From Pelagibius sp. CAU 1746 (GTDB lineage Bacteria; Pseudomonadota; Alphaproteobacteria; Kiloniellales; Kiloniellaceae): DNA of 64,000 nt. The notes under the pieces were generated by a model that did no database searches, was not told the origin of the DNA, and worked only from the letters and a program-made list of their open reading frames with translations. Shown piece after piece: positions 24,626-33,994 of the stretch; the stretch's first letter is position 1; every line of letters starts with the position of its first letter. Where the stretch lies: NCBI RefSeq assembly GCF_039839785.1, contig NZ_JBDOQT010000001.1, positions 186,001 to 250,000 on the forward strand, in the 5' to 3' direction. The position numbers and the translations under genes were made by a program.

Positions 24626-25714
24626 TCAGCCCGCCCAGACGGCGCCGGGCACATAGATCTCGCCGCGGGCCAGCAGCCGCGCCGTCCGCAGCAGCCCGGC
24701 CGAGCGCAGCTCGAAGGCTTCCCCTTTCATCTCGTAGTCGACGGTGACGTCGATCCGGCCGGAGGCGTGCTCGATGGTGACCACCGCCGGCTGCCCTTCC
24801 GCCGGCTCGGCCAGGCCCTCGGCCACGGTGCCGGGGGTCAGCGCGCAGGAGGCCAGGCACTGGGAGCCGGTCACCGCCATGCTGGGGTGGCAGTTCCAGG
24901 GCATGAAGTAGCGCGCCGAGACAGTGCCGCCCTCGCGCGCCTTGGAGAGGATGCCGAATTTCGGGGTCACCGACTTGGAGACGTCGCCCAAGCCCATCAT
25001 CTCTCCGGCCTTACGGCGGATCGGCTCCATGCGCGCGTAGAAATCCTTGTTGGCGTCCAGTTCCTCGCGGGTCTCATAGCCGGTGAGGCCGAAGTCCGCG
25101 GCCCGCGCGATAACCATGGGCATGGCAACGTCCATGCAGGTCACCTCGATGCCGTCGATCTCCTGGCGCAACTTGCCGGTGGGCAGCAAGGCACCGCAAC
25201 TGGAGCCCACCACATCCATGAAGTTCAGCAGCACCGGGGCCGCGGTGCCGGGCACACCGTCGATCGCCGCCTCACCTTCGTATACCACCTTGCCGCCGGG
25301 CGTCTGGACCACGGCTTCGACCAGGGCGCCGGTATTGACGGCGTGGATGCGGATGCGGGTCTCGCCGTCGGCGGGCGCGAAGAGGCCCAGCTCGATTGAG
25401 GCCGGCCCGACGCCGGAGAGCATGTTCCCGCAGGTCGGCTTGTAATCGACCAGGCGCTCCTCCACCGCCACCTGACCGAAGAAGTAGTCGATGTCGGCGT
25501 CCTCGCGCTCGGAGCGGCTCAGCATGACGACCTTGGTGGTCACCGCGGCGCCGCCGCCGATGCCATCGATGTTCAACGGGTGGCCGGCGCCCACGGCGGC
25601 GATCAGCACCTGGGAGAGGGTATCGAGATCCTCCGGCAGGTCGGCGCGCTTGAAATAGGGGCCACGCGAGGTGCCGCCGCGCATGAAGAGGAACGGGATG
25701 GCCGTTTGGGTCAT
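24626..25714 (-). CDS. PrpF-family isomerase (second paralogue in the window)
   Basis: A roughly 362-residue PrpF-fold protein with F-M-R-G-G-T-S-R-G-P-Y-F, I-D-G-I-G-G-G, C-G-N-M-L-S-G and G-A-L-L-P-T-G, similar in architecture to the GalD encoded at 15545. The start is ATG 25714 (M-T-Q-T-A-I). PrpF proteins isomerise 2-methylaconitate, aconitate or 4-oxalomesaconate-type compounds. Because TcuA yields cis-aconitate, an aconitate isomerase role is plausible here. It follows gltS on the same strand but has its own GntR-type site and so is probably a separate unit. Confidence 0.82.
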   Translation of the reverse strand: MTQTAIPFLFMRGGTSRGPYFKRADLPEDLDTLSQVLIAAVGAGHPLNIDGIGGGAAVTTKVVMLSRSEREDADIDYFFGQVAVEERLVDYKPTCGNMLSGVGPASIELGLFAPADGETRIRIHAVNTGALVEAVVQTPGGKVVYEGEAAIDGVPGTAAPVLLNFMDVVGSSCGALLPTGKLRQEIDGIEVTCMDVAMPMVIARAADFGLTGYETREELDANKDFYARMEPIRRKAGEMMGLGDVSKSVTPKFGILSKAREGGTVSARYFMPWNCHPSMAVTGSQCLASCALTPGTVAEGLAEPAEGQPAVVTIEHASGRIDVTVDYEMKGEAFELRSAGLLRTARLLARGEIYVPGAVWAG

Positions 25715-25783
25715 AAAGCGAAGTTTCCCTTGGAGAGCCCAGAAACCGCCGGCATCCGGGGCCGGCGCCAAGCATCAGTAACG

Positions 25784-25801
25784 GTATACAAGCGAATACA
25801 A
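25784..25801. promoter_or_regulatory. GntR-type operator before the PrpF gene: TTGTATTC-GC-TTGTATAC (minus strand)
   Basis: Read on the minus strand this is the same 18-base arrangement as the site before the GntR gene, differing only at the two spacer bases. It lies 70-87 bases before the PrpF start. The shared site links this gene to the GntR protein encoded downstream. Confidence 0.75.
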
Positions 25802-25827
25802 TAGCTTCCGTCAAGGCGGGAGGCCGC

Positions 25828-27039
25828 TCAGAAGCCCTGCATGAACTCCATGCCGAGGAAGGCCTTGATAACGAGCGCGTTCAAGAGGTCGAGGAAGAAG
25901 GCGCCGACAAGGGGCACCACCAGAAAAGCTTTCGGAGAGGGGCCGTATTTCTCGGTCACGGCGTTCATATTGGCGATGCCGACCGGCGTCGCGCCCATAC
26001 CCAGTCCGGAGAAGCCTGCGGCGACGACGGCAGCATCGTAGGTCCCGCCCATCGCCCGGAAGACGATGAAGACGGCAAAGAGGGTGATGACCGCCATTTG
26101 GGCGAAGAGCGCCAGCAGGATCGGCCCCATCGCCCCGGCCAGAACCCAGAGCTGCATGCTCATCAGGCTCATGGCCAGGAAGAGCTGCAAGCTCAGCTCG
26201 GAGGCGCGTTCGCGCGTCACCGGGTCGAGCCTGATCTCCAGCAGGTCGGCACCGTTGACGAGAACGATGCCCACCAGCATGGCGGTCAGGAAACCCGGCA
26301 GGGTGACGCCGTGCGAAAAGAGGAACTGGTTCACCAAGTCGCCCGCCTCCACGCAGACGGCGAGCAGCAGCAGCATGCCCAGAGTCGAGGAGATCGGCGG
26401 CAGGCCCCGCGCCACCGCAGGTTCGGCCGTCGCGGCCGCGCCGCCCTCGGACTCCTTCCGGCAGACCGCCTGCAAACCGTTCCGCTTAATCAGCCGCTCG
26501 GCGATGGGGCCGCCGAGGAGGCCGCCGGCAATCAGACCGAAAGTGGCGAAGGCGATGCCGATTTCCCGGGCACCCTGCAATCCCGCCTCCTCCGCCACGG
26601 CGCCCCAGGCGATCGCGGTGCCGTGCCCGCCGGCCAGGGAGACGCTGCCGCCGAAGAGGCCGTAGCCGGGATGCTCATCGAAGGCCAGGGCGAGCAGGAC
26701 ACCGGTGGCGTTTTGCAGAATCAGCAGGACGGCGGCTGCAACCAGCAGCACGACCAGCGCCGAGCCGCCCTGTTTCAGGAGGCTCAGCCGCGCCGAGAGG
26801 CCGATGGTGGAGAAGAACACCAGCAGCAGCAGGTCGCGCAGGCGGGTATCGAAATGAATGGTGACGTCAAAGACGTAGTAGATGGCCGCGACCGCCAGGC
26901 TGCACAGCAGCCCCCCGGTGACGGCGACCGGAATACTGTAACGCTCCAGGAAGGCGACCTTCCGGTTGATGAAGGTACCGGCAAACCAGACGGCGACTGC
27001 CAGAACGACAATGTTCGCACCGCCGACCGTATAGTCCAT
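25828..27039 (-). CDS. gltS: Sodium/glutamate symporter, GltS family
   Basis: A 403-residue membrane protein with about ten to twelve hydrophobic segments and family motifs in two inverted halves: S-L-A-G-G-H-G-T-A-I-A-W-G in the first half and G-A-T-P-V-G-I-A-N-M in the second. GltS imports glutamate with sodium; related dicarboxylates are possible substrates in this catabolic region. It lies between the enolase-superfamily gene (82 bp upstream on the same strand) and the PrpF gene. Confidence 0.88.
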   Translation of the reverse strand: MDYTVGGANIVVLAVAVWFAGTFINRKVAFLERYSIPVAVTGGLLCSLAVAAIYYVFDVTIHFDTRLRDLLLLVFFSTIGLSARLSLLKQGGSALVVLLVAAAVLLILQNATGVLLALAFDEHPGYGLFGGSVSLAGGHGTAIAWGAVAEEAGLQGAREIGIAFATFGLIAGGLLGGPIAERLIKRNGLQAVCRKESEGGAAATAEPAVARGLPPISSTLGMLLLLAVCVEAGDLVNQFLFSHGVTLPGFLTAMLVGIVLVNGADLLEIRLDPVTRERASELSLQLFLAMSLMSMQLWVLAGAMGPILLALFAQMAVITLFAVFIVFRAMGGTYDAAVVAAGFSGLGMGATPVGIANMNAVTEKYGPSPKAFLVVPLVGAFFLDLLNALVIKAFLGMEFMQGF

Positions 27040-27120
27040 TCCGCCCTGCTCCGAGCGCCTCCAGGAGCGACCACAATGCAGCAGACGTCATTGCCGCACC
27101 AGCATCTTCCGCCGCCGCGC

Positions 27121-28209
27121 TCAGGCGCGGGGCGCCGCGAAGCGATGCCTCTGCAAGCAGCGCAACCGCAACCTTTGGCGATCGATCTCCGGCCACCAGC
27201 CGGCAGGGAGAACGATCTCGCCGGCCGTAAAGGGCAGCGGCTCGGCCAGCAGGCGGGCCTCCGGGCGGATCTTCAGAAAGCCGTTGAACTCGCCGGCCTT
27301 GCCGATCAGGCCGTCGGCGACGCGCGCCTCCATCCAGCAATCGATCTCGGCGCCCAGCCCGTCGCCCGCAACGGCGGCCAGCCCCTTGGCCTGGAGATAA
27401 CCGATCGCCTGCTCCAAAGCGGCCAGGGAGCCGAAACGTTTCAGCTTCACCTTACAGAAACCGATACCCTCGATGGCGGCGGCGCGGTCAATGTCGGTCA
27501 GGGAGCGGATCGACTCATCCAGCATCAGCGGCACGCGCGACACGGCGGCCACTGCCGCGTTCGCTTGCCAATCCCCGGCGGCGCAAGGCTGCTCGAAGAG
27601 TTCCACGCCCTCCGGATCGATGGCGGCGGCGAAGCAGCAGCCCGCCGCGCGGCTGTAGGCTCCCTTGGCGTCGATGCGCAGCGTCGCCCGCCCGGCGAGT
27701 TCCTCCTGTATCCAGATCAGCCGCCTGATGTCCTCCGCCAGGTTCCTGCCGACCTCTATCTTGAAAGTGCGGAAGCCCTGCGCCAGCCGCTGCTCCACTT
27801 CCTCCGCGATGGCGCCGCGCCCGGTGGCGTCGAAAGCCGCGGGCAGCCGAAAGCGCCGCTCGCGCCTGTTGACCAGCCGTTCGGCGCCTTCGAGCATTTC
27901 GATGGCGGTGACCAGGGCCGTGGCCGCGGCCCTGCTTTCCCCGGCACGGGCGAGGATACGCTTCTTGGCCTGCCCCGTTTCCATCCCGGCCACCTGTTCG
28001 GCCAGGTCCCGCGCGAAGGCCCAGCCGCCCTCGCGCGTCTCGGCGCTGGAGCCCGGCAGGATATGCTGCTCGCCCCAGCCAACCGCTCCGTCCTCGTCGC
28101 GGACTTCCACCAGCAGCGGCTCCAGGCTTTCAAAGGTGCCGCAAGGCAAACAACAAGGCGCCGTCAAGGGCAGGTCGACGCGATGGAGAGTGACTTCACG
28201 CAGGCGCAT
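27121..28209 (-). CDS. Enolase-superfamily enzyme (mandelate racemase / muconate lactonizing branch)
   Basis: A 362-residue enolase-superfamily protein with an N-terminal capping domain and a C-terminal barrel. The metal ligands are clear: D180 (R-I-D-A-K-G), E206 (F-E-Q-P) and D231 (L-D-E-S-I). The C-terminal base lysine sits in K-V-K-L-K-R (253-257). The first base motif, usually K-x-K in this branch, reads K150-I-E152, so one lysine is replaced by Glu. That points to altered chemistry such as a dehydratase, epimerase or ammonia-lyase-like reaction. ATG 28209 follows AAGGGGGGC. It neighbours gltS; the substrate is unknown. Confidence 0.8.
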   Translation of the reverse strand: MRLREVTLHRVDLPLTAPCCLPCGTFESLEPLLVEVRDEDGAVGWGEQHILPGSSAETREGGWAFARDLAEQVAGMETGQAKKRILARAGESRAAATALVTAIEMLEGAERLVNRRERRFRLPAAFDATGRGAIAEEVEQRLAQGFRTFKIEVGRNLAEDIRRLIWIQEELAGRATLRIDAKGAYSRAAGCCFAAAIDPEGVELFEQPCAAGDWQANAAVAAVSRVPLMLDESIRSLTDIDRAAAIEGIGFCKVKLKRFGSLAALEQAIGYLQAKGLAAVAGDGLGAEIDCWMEARVADGLIGKAGEFNGFLKIRPEARLLAEPLPFTAGEIVLPAGWWPEIDRQRLRLRCLQRHRFAAPRA

Positions 28210-28346
28210 TGCGATGCCCCCCTTGCAAGGCCGCGGTTCCGGCCGAGGCACCGCCGCCCGGGAGCGAACTTCTTGCCGGAGCGGGGCCTGCTTCGACTCG
28301 CCCCCTTGGCTGCTTGGTCCGCGGCTTGAGCCACGCCTCGCGGGCG

Positions 28347-29576
28347 TCAATCGGCGAGATGGATCCGGCCATAGCGGAAGGCAAAGAGCACGAAGGCGGC
28401 GATCCAGACAAGACCGGAGGCCCAGAGCAGGGACACATAGGCCGCATCGGCCAGAGGCGCGGCCGTCCGCAAAGCCGCCGAAGCCGCGACCCCCAGATAG
28501 ATCGTCATGGTCCAGCGATCCGCCGTCAAGGCCCGGCCGCTGTGCCCAAGAGTCGCGCGGGTCATCACCGCGACGGTCATGCCGCCGATGGCTCCCGCGG
28601 TCAGCGCGTGGACCCCCGCGCTTGCCGGCAGAGCCCCGGGCAGCAGGACGCCCAGACCGAGCAAGCCGAAGCCCAGGGGCAGCCATGCAAATCCCAGATG
28701 CAGGCTCCAGACCAGCGGTTCCGCCAGCGTCGCCTGCCCCCGCCAGCGCGCCAGGCGAACCAGATTCATGATGCCGGCGGCGAGCAACGCTGCGCCGGTC
28801 AGCGGAAGGTCCGGCGAAAGAATCCACAGGCCGAGCCCCGCCGCGGTGATCAGCAGACAGAACCGGTCGACGCGCCCGAAGCCGGCGGGCAGCGCCGCCG
28901 CGCCCCGCGCCACGAGCCAGTTGCGGGTAAAGCCGGGAATGACCCGCCCGCCGATCAGGCTGATGAGCATCACCACCACGCCGATGCCCATCCGCTCGCC
29001 CGGGGGCCCCGTCTCCGCCAGACCGGCGGCCTGCAGGTGCGTCAGGAGGTTGGCGGCGAAGAGCAGAAGCAGCGCCAGCGGCATGGGCAGGTTGCGCCAG
29101 TTGCGCCCTGCCAGTATCTCTCGCAAGGCAACGGCAAGAAGCCCGGCCAAAAAGGCGAGGTCGATGGCGGCGGCGGCCAGCGGCCCGGTGAGCGCCGAGC
29201 CGGCGACGGCAAGGCGGCCGGCGATCCAGGCGCAGAACAGCAACGCCAGAGGCAGGCCCCGCAGCATCGGGCGTCCGGTCCAGTTGGGGATCGCGGTCAG
29301 GAGGAACCCGGCGATCACCGCGCCGGCGTAGCCGAAAATCATCTCATGAGCGTGCCAGGCGGTATAGCCGAAGGCGGTCGGCAGCGGAACGCTGCCCCAG
29401 AAGACGAAGAGCCACAACGCCACCGCCGCCGCGGCCCAGACGCCCGCGGCAAAGAAAAAGGCCCGGAACCCGGCGCGCAACAGCGCCGTTCCCGCTTCGG
29501 CAGAGGCGCTTGCGCCCGCTTCGTCTCCCTTCGACATGCCCCTTCCCCCGGCCGGTTCCGCCTCGCCGCGCGCCAT
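28347..29576 (-). CDS. nnrS: NnrS-family membrane protein
   Basis: A 409-residue protein with about twelve membrane segments. The N-terminal half shows the NnrS pattern W-H-A-H-E-M-I-F-G-Y and G-F-L-L-T-A-I-P-N-W-T-G; a later block carries V-H-A-L-T-A-G-A-I-G-G-M and T-R-A-T-L-G-H-S-G-R. NnrS is a heme- and copper-containing membrane protein that protects against nitrosative stress during denitrification. Its ATG overlaps the stop of the CbiX-type gene as TGATG, making it the last gene of the nir operon; an in-frame ATG at 29537 is an alternative start. Confidence 0.92.
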   Translation of the reverse strand: MARGEAEPAGGRGMSKGDEAGASASAEAGTALLRAGFRAFFFAAGVWAAAAVALWLFVFWGSVPLPTAFGYTAWHAHEMIFGYAGAVIAGFLLTAIPNWTGRPMLRGLPLALLFCAWIAGRLAVAGSALTGPLAAAAIDLAFLAGLLAVALREILAGRNWRNLPMPLALLLLFAANLLTHLQAAGLAETGPPGERMGIGVVVMLISLIGGRVIPGFTRNWLVARGAAALPAGFGRVDRFCLLITAAGLGLWILSPDLPLTGAALLAAGIMNLVRLARWRGQATLAEPLVWSLHLGFAWLPLGFGLLGLGVLLPGALPASAGVHALTAGAIGGMTVAVMTRATLGHSGRALTADRWTMTIYLGVAASAALRTAAPLADAAYVSLLWASGLVWIAAFVLFAFRYGRIHLAD

Positions 29577-30307
29577 CAGGCCGCGCGCCGTTTGGCCCGC
29601 GCCGCCAGCGCCGCGGCGACGATCGCCGCGACCCCGTCATGATGGCCGACGGCGTCGAGCTGCAGACCGTCGAAACCGGCGGCGGCGAGAGCCCGCGGGA
29701 CGTCGTCCTCGACATGCCCGGCGCGCCCGGCGAAGAACGGCAGGCAGACCGCAGGGCCATCGATCCGCGCCGCCTCCTCAAGGTAGGGCGCCTGGTCGAG
29801 AAAGCCGGGCCGCACGGCGCGGAACACCCCCGCCCCGGCAATGACGCGCAGTGCCGCGGCAACCGCCTCGCGCGGGGCGGAGTCGCCCGGCGAGCCATGA
29901 GCGGCCAACAGCAGGGTGGTCCGCCCGGGAGACAGCCCGGCGGCCCGCGCGGCCTGCGAGGCATAGTCCAGGCAGAGCCGGTGCAGTGCCGGATCGAGGC
30001 CCAGCGGCCGCAGGGTCTCGAAGGGTTCGCCACAGACCCGGCCGACGCGCTGCGGCAGCTTCACTCGGACGAACCAGCCGTCCGACATGAAGACCGGAAA
30101 GATCAGCGGCGGCGCGGACGGCAGGGCGGCCAGCGCCGCCTCCAGCGCGCCGGGCGCGGCCAAGGTCGCGCCACCGACCGTGACGCCGGGCAGCAGAGAT
30201 GCCACCCGTTGCGCCAGCGCCCCTATCGTCCGCTCCGGCCCGGCCGGCGCCGAGGGCGACCCATGGGCGACCAGCAGGGCGCTCCGCCGCTCAGTGGCTG
30301 GTGCCAT
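29576..30307 (-). CDS. CbiX-type class II chelatase, probable siroheme/d1-heme pathway
   Basis: A 243-residue protein built from two chelatase-like halves (long CbiX form). Both halves start with the metal-site motif A-H-G-S-P. In the N-terminal half the second metal histidine is lost (P-V-F-M-S-D-G-W-F-V); in the C-terminal half it is kept (A-G-R-A-G-H-V-E-D-D-V-P). So the C-terminal half is probably the active site. Heme d1 is built from siroheme, and this gene lies between nirN and nnrS, so a sirohydrochlorin ferrochelatase role fits. Start ATG 30307 overlaps nirN by 17 bases. Confidence 0.78.
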   Translation of the reverse strand: MAPATERRSALLVAHGSPSAPAGPERTIGALAQRVASLLPGVTVGGATLAAPGALEAALAALPSAPPLIFPVFMSDGWFVRVKLPQRVGRVCGEPFETLRPLGLDPALHRLCLDYASQAARAAGLSPGRTTLLLAAHGSPGDSAPREAVAAALRVIAGAGVFRAVRPGFLDQAPYLEEAARIDGPAVCLPFFAGRAGHVEDDVPRALAAAGFDGLQLDAVGHHDGVAAIVAAALAARAKRRAA

Positions 30308-31859
30308 CCGAGAAAGTGATCTTGTTCCAGACATTGTACTTCCCAGAGGGCTTGCGCATCGGCAGGCGTTTCACCTCTTCCAGCGTCGCGGCGTCATAGA
30401 CGATGACCGCACCCTCGTCCTCCCAGACGCTGACCAAGGCGTGACGGCCGTCGCGGTCGAACTCAACGTGCGCGACGGTGGCGCCGGATACGGGGCGCAG
30501 CGTCCTCACGATCTTCAGGCTCTGCTTGTCGATGACGTGCATGACGTCGCGGTTGGGCCCGAAGAAGACGTCGGACCAGACGTAGGGCGAATTCTCGTGG
30601 CTGCGCAGAAAGAAGCCGGGGCCCAGCGTCTCGATGGTGTCGACCACACCCCAGCTTTCGATATCGATGACGGTCAGGCGCGGCTCCTTCAGGTGCGGAG
30701 TCGCCATGACCCGGTGCCCGTCACGCAGCCAGGAGATGCCGGAGCCCAAGTGCGGCAGGCCCGGCAAGGGCAGCTCGGCGATCTCGCGCCCCACCGTCAG
30801 GTTGACGACGACGCCGCGCGCGCCGTCGCGCGAGGCGCCGATGAGGTTGCGGTAGTCGGGCGTGAAGAAGAAGTCGTCGATGGGTTCCGACACCTCGATG
30901 CGGCGCAGGGCGAAGAGGCCCTCGGAGGTCGGCAGCGCCTCGACCATGCCCTTCTCGTAGCTGTGGACGTAGCCTTCGTAGACGGCAGCCGCCTTGGGAT
31001 CGGTGGAGATCTCCCAAACCTCCGGTGCGTCCTTCAGGGCGAGGATGAAACTGTCGCGTTGCGGCGCCTGATAGACCGCCGAAACCCGCGAAGTCGTGCC
31101 GTCCTTGGCCGCCACGTCGAAGATCCGCTCGACCGCGAGGTCACGGGTCGAAAGGATCGTCAGAGTGCGCGGCAGGTAGTTGGCGACCGCCAGGTGCAGG
31201 CCGTCCTTTGAAATCGCGATGTTGCGGCTGTTGAGCCCGGCGCGCACCCGGCCGACTTCCGCCAGGCTCCAGAGGTCGTACTTCTGGACCCAGCCGTCGC
31301 GCGACATGATGAAGACGAAACGGCCGTCGGGCGTGAACTTGGGTCCGCCATGAACGGCAAAGGGCGTCGCAAAGCGGTCCATCACCGTGAAGCCATCGCC
31401 GTCCAGCACGCTGACGTGATGGTCGCCCGTCTCCACCACCAGGAAGAGGTTCAGGGGGTCGGCTTGGAAGACCGGGGCCTCGGCCGGCGAGTAATCCGGA
31501 ACGAAGCTGCGGCTGGCCGCGATCTGTTCCGTCCTCCAGACAGGCACCTCGGCCAGCGGAACCCGCACGAAGGCGGCCAGGGCGGCGATCTCCTCCTCGG
31601 AGAGCTGGCCGGCGAAGGCCGGCATCTGCGTCGCGGCCCGGCCTTCGGCGATGGTCGAGGTGAGCTTGGCGCCGCGCAGGCGCGACAGCGACTCCGGGAT
31701 CAAGGCCGGGCCGGTGCCGCCCAGCCGGTCGGCGCCGTGGCAAGCCGCGCAGTGTTCTTCATACAGCGCCGGGCCCGAAGGCTCGGCGGCCGCAGCAGCG
31801 GCCAATGCGCAGCCGAGAGCCGCTGCGAGCAGGCTAGAGGAAGCGATGCGCCGGATCAT
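30291..31859 (-). CDS. nirN: NirN, c-type cytochrome with d1-type propeller, heme d1 maturation
   Basis: A 522-residue exported protein: signal peptide (1-25), a cytochrome c domain with C37-A-A-C40-H41, then an eight-bladed propeller of the cytochrome d1 type. It parallels NirS but is shorter and more diverged, which is typical of NirN, the periplasmic enzyme that oxidises dihydro-heme d1 in the last step of cofactor synthesis before transfer to NirS. It overlaps nirJ by 26 bases. NirF at 34987 is the heme-c-free relative. Confidence 0.9.
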   Translation of the reverse strand: MIRRIASSSLLAAALGCALAAAAAAEPSGPALYEEHCAACHGADRLGGTGPALIPESLSRLRGAKLTSTIAEGRAATQMPAFAGQLSEEEIAALAAFVRVPLAEVPVWRTEQIAASRSFVPDYSPAEAPVFQADPLNLFLVVETGDHHVSVLDGDGFTVMDRFATPFAVHGGPKFTPDGRFVFIMSRDGWVQKYDLWSLAEVGRVRAGLNSRNIAISKDGLHLAVANYLPRTLTILSTRDLAVERIFDVAAKDGTTSRVSAVYQAPQRDSFILALKDAPEVWEISTDPKAAAVYEGYVHSYEKGMVEALPTSEGLFALRRIEVSEPIDDFFFTPDYRNLIGASRDGARGVVVNLTVGREIAELPLPGLPHLGSGISWLRDGHRVMATPHLKEPRLTVIDIESWGVVDTIETLGPGFFLRSHENSPYVWSDVFFGPNRDVMHVIDKQSLKIVRTLRPVSGATVAHVEFDRDGRHALVSVWEDEGAVIVYDAATLEEVKRLPMRKPSGKYNVWNKITFSDGTSH

Positions 31860-33042
31860 GGCTCTTCCCGCGGAAAGGTGTGACGGTCAGCCGCTGCTCG
31901 GACTCGACGCCGATCTCCGCGTCGGCCATGTAGCAGGCGGGATCCTCGGCCCAGGGATCGCCGGTGAGCTGCAGCGCCCGGATGCGGGTGTTGCCGCCGC
32001 AGACGTCCTGGTAGGCGCAGGCCCCGCAGCGCCCCTTGAGCGGGCGCGGACGCCGGCGGAGTTGCGCCAGCATGGGATCGCTTCCGGTCCACAGCTCGGA
32101 GAACTTGTGCTGCTTCACGTTGCCGATGGTGTAGTCCGACCAGTAGGTGTCGGGATGGACTCTGCCCTGCGGGTCGATATTGGCCACGCCGACGCCCGAG
32201 GAATTGCCGCCCCAGGCCGCCAGATGGGCGCGCAGGTGGGCGACCTTGTCGGCCGGGAACCGCCGCGCCGCCCACTGCAGGAAGTAGACGGCGTCGGCGT
32301 CGTTGTTGCCGGTCACGATCTCCAGCGGATCGCCGGCCTCGGCCGCCGTCCAGGCCCGCTCGATCAGCAGGTCCATGGCGTCGCGCGAGCGCCGCCAGCT
32401 CGCGTCGGCGCCGCGGTGCTTGTCGCCGCGGCCGGCATAGACCAGGTGCGAGAGATAGAACTTGTCGACCCCCTCGGCCTCGGTGAGGTCCAGCAGATCG
32501 GGCAGCTGGGCGCCATTGTCCTCGGTCAATGTGAAGCGCAGGCCGACCTTCACACCGCGTTCCTTGCAGGCGCGCACGCCGGCGAGGCCTTGCTCGAAGG
32601 CGCCCTCCTGGCCGCGGAACCAGTCGTTGGTGGCGCCGATGCCGTCGAGGCTGATGCCGACGTAGTCGAAACCGATCTCGGCGACGCGGTCGGCGGCTTC
32701 CCCGACGATGCGGGTGCCGTTGCTGGAAAGCGCCAGGTAGAGCTTCATCTCACGCGCCCGCGCCGCGATCTCGAAGAGATCCTTGCGGTCCAGCGGTTCG
32801 CCGCCGGAGAGGATCAGCGCCGGAATGCCGAAGGCGCCGAGATCTTCCAGCACGCCCATGGCCTGCTCATGGCTGAGCTCGCCCGGAAAGTCGACGTCGG
32901 CGGAGACGGAATAGCAGTGGCGGCAGCGCAGGTTGCAGCGCCGGGTCAGATTCCAGATCACCACCGGCTTGACCGCGCCCTTGCGGCGGCGCGGCGGCGT
33001 CGGCACCACGAGCTGGCGCATGTAGTGGGACAGACGGAACAT
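31834..33042 (-). CDS. nirJ: NirJ, radical SAM enzyme of heme d1 synthesis
   Basis: A 402-residue radical SAM protein with the cluster motif C36-N-L-R-C40-R-H-C43 and a C-terminal SPASM-like cysteine set ([15 protein letters not shown]). NirJ removes the propionate side chains of didecarboxysiroheme to form the keto groups of heme d1. ATG 33042 shares its first base with the nirH stop (TGATG), fixing the start. Confidence 0.94.
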   Translation of the reverse strand: MFRLSHYMRQLVVPTPPRRRKGAVKPVVIWNLTRRCNLRCRHCYSVSADVDFPGELSHEQAMGVLEDLGAFGIPALILSGGEPLDRKDLFEIAARAREMKLYLALSSNGTRIVGEAADRVAEIGFDYVGISLDGIGATNDWFRGQEGAFEQGLAGVRACKERGVKVGLRFTLTEDNGAQLPDLLDLTEAEGVDKFYLSHLVYAGRGDKHRGADASWRRSRDAMDLLIERAWTAAEAGDPLEIVTGNNDADAVYFLQWAARRFPADKVAHLRAHLAAWGGNSSGVGVANIDPQGRVHPDTYWSDYTIGNVKQHKFSELWTGSDPMLAQLRRRPRPLKGRCGACAYQDVCGGNTRIRALQLTGDPWAEDPACYMADAEIGVESEQRLTVTPFRGKSHDPAHRFL

Positions 33043-33533
33043 CAGGCCTTCCCTTGCCGGCCGATCCTGAGGCCGGTCTTCTTGAGTATCCGGGTCGAAT
33101 AGAGAATGTCGCTTTGCCGGCAGGCCGCGCCGAGCAGGGCGGCGATCCGTCCGCGCTTCTCCTCGACCTCCTCGCGGCTTCTGCCGTGGACCATGGCGAA
33201 GAGGTTGTAGGGCCACTGCGGCAGGGCGCGGGGCCGCAGGTAGCAGTGAGAGACGAAGTCGAGATTTCCGACCTCTGCGCCGAGCTCGCTGGCGGCGGGA
33301 TCCTCGACGTCCCAGACCGACATGCCGTTGGCCACCATGCCCAGGGCATAGTGATTGGGCGCGATGCCGATACGGCGGACGACGCCGCGCGCCTGCAGGG
33401 CCGCCAGGCGGTCGATGACCTCGCGCTCCTCGAGCCCGAGCCCGGCCGCAACTTCGGCGTAGGGCGCCGGCGACAGCGGCAGGCCCGCCTGGGTCGCCTC
33501 GATGATCCGGCGTTCGGTCGCGTCGAGAGTCAT
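33042..33533 (-). CDS. nirH: NirH, siroheme decarboxylase subunit (AsnC-like)
   Basis: A 163-residue Lrp/AsnC-fold protein with an N-terminal winged helix ([12 protein letters not shown]) and a RAM-like C-terminal half containing V-S-H-C-Y-L-R-P and [10 protein letters not shown]. These histidines are in the region of the decarboxylase active site described for this family. NirD, L, G and H together convert siroheme to 12,18-didecarboxysiroheme. It overlaps nirG as ATGA. Confidence 0.88.
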   Translation of the reverse strand: MTLDATERRIIEATQAGLPLSPAPYAEVAAGLGLEEREVIDRLAALQARGVVRRIGIAPNHYALGMVANGMSVWDVEDPAASELGAEVGNLDFVSHCYLRPRALPQWPYNLFAMVHGRSREEVEEKRGRIAALLGAACRQSDILYSTRILKKTGLRIGRQGKA

Positions 33534-33994
33534 GCCGTCACCCTGAATCCGATGAAGAACTCTTCCAGCTTGGGAAAGCGCAGCACCTCCAGGCCGGTGG
33601 CCTCCTCAATCGCCTGTGCCGCCGCCTCAATCTGCTCCGGCCGCTCCGTGGCCAGCACGAACCACATGTTGAGGGAATGCTGGCGTTCGTAGTTGTGGGC
33701 GACCTCGGCAAAGGCGTTGACCTGTTCGGCGACCGCATCGAAGCGATCCCGCGGCACCGCCATGGCGCAGAGGCAGAAGGCCCCTCCCATGGCGGCGGCA
33801 TCGATGAAGGGGCCGAAGCGGGTGATCGCGCCGCGCCGGCGCAGGTTCCCCAGCCGCGAAATCAGCTCTTCCTCCCCCAGGCCCAGCCGCGCCGCGGCTT
33901 CGGCGAAGGGCCGCGGCGACAGGGGGAAGCCCTCCTGCAGGTCGTTGATGATGCGGCGGTCCACCGCGTCGGGGCGATAGAGCGGACGTGTCAT
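33530..33994 (-). CDS. nirG: NirG-type siroheme decarboxylase subunit (AsnC-like)
   Basis: A 154-residue AsnC-fold protein, separate from the NirDL fusion, beginning M-T-R-P-L-Y. The winged helix has [11 protein letters not shown] and the RAM-like half has [14 protein letters not shown]. The histidine pattern resembles the NirD/NirG half of the decarboxylase heterodimer, in contrast to the L/H half. It is joined by ATGA overlaps to both neighbours. Confidence 0.83.
   Translation of the reverse strand: MTRPLYRPDAVDRRIINDLQEGFPLSPRPFAEAAARLGLGEEELISRLGNLRRRGAITRFGPFIDAAAMGGAFCLCAMAVPRDRFDAVAEQVNAFAEVAHNYERQHSLNMWFVLATERPEQIEAAAQAIEEATGLEVLRFPKLEEFFIGFRVTA

Noticed and set aside
30291-31859. 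Second nirS
   Set aside because: The architecture is c plus d1 as in NirS, but it is shorter, diverged and placed among heme d1 synthesis genes, which fits NirN.
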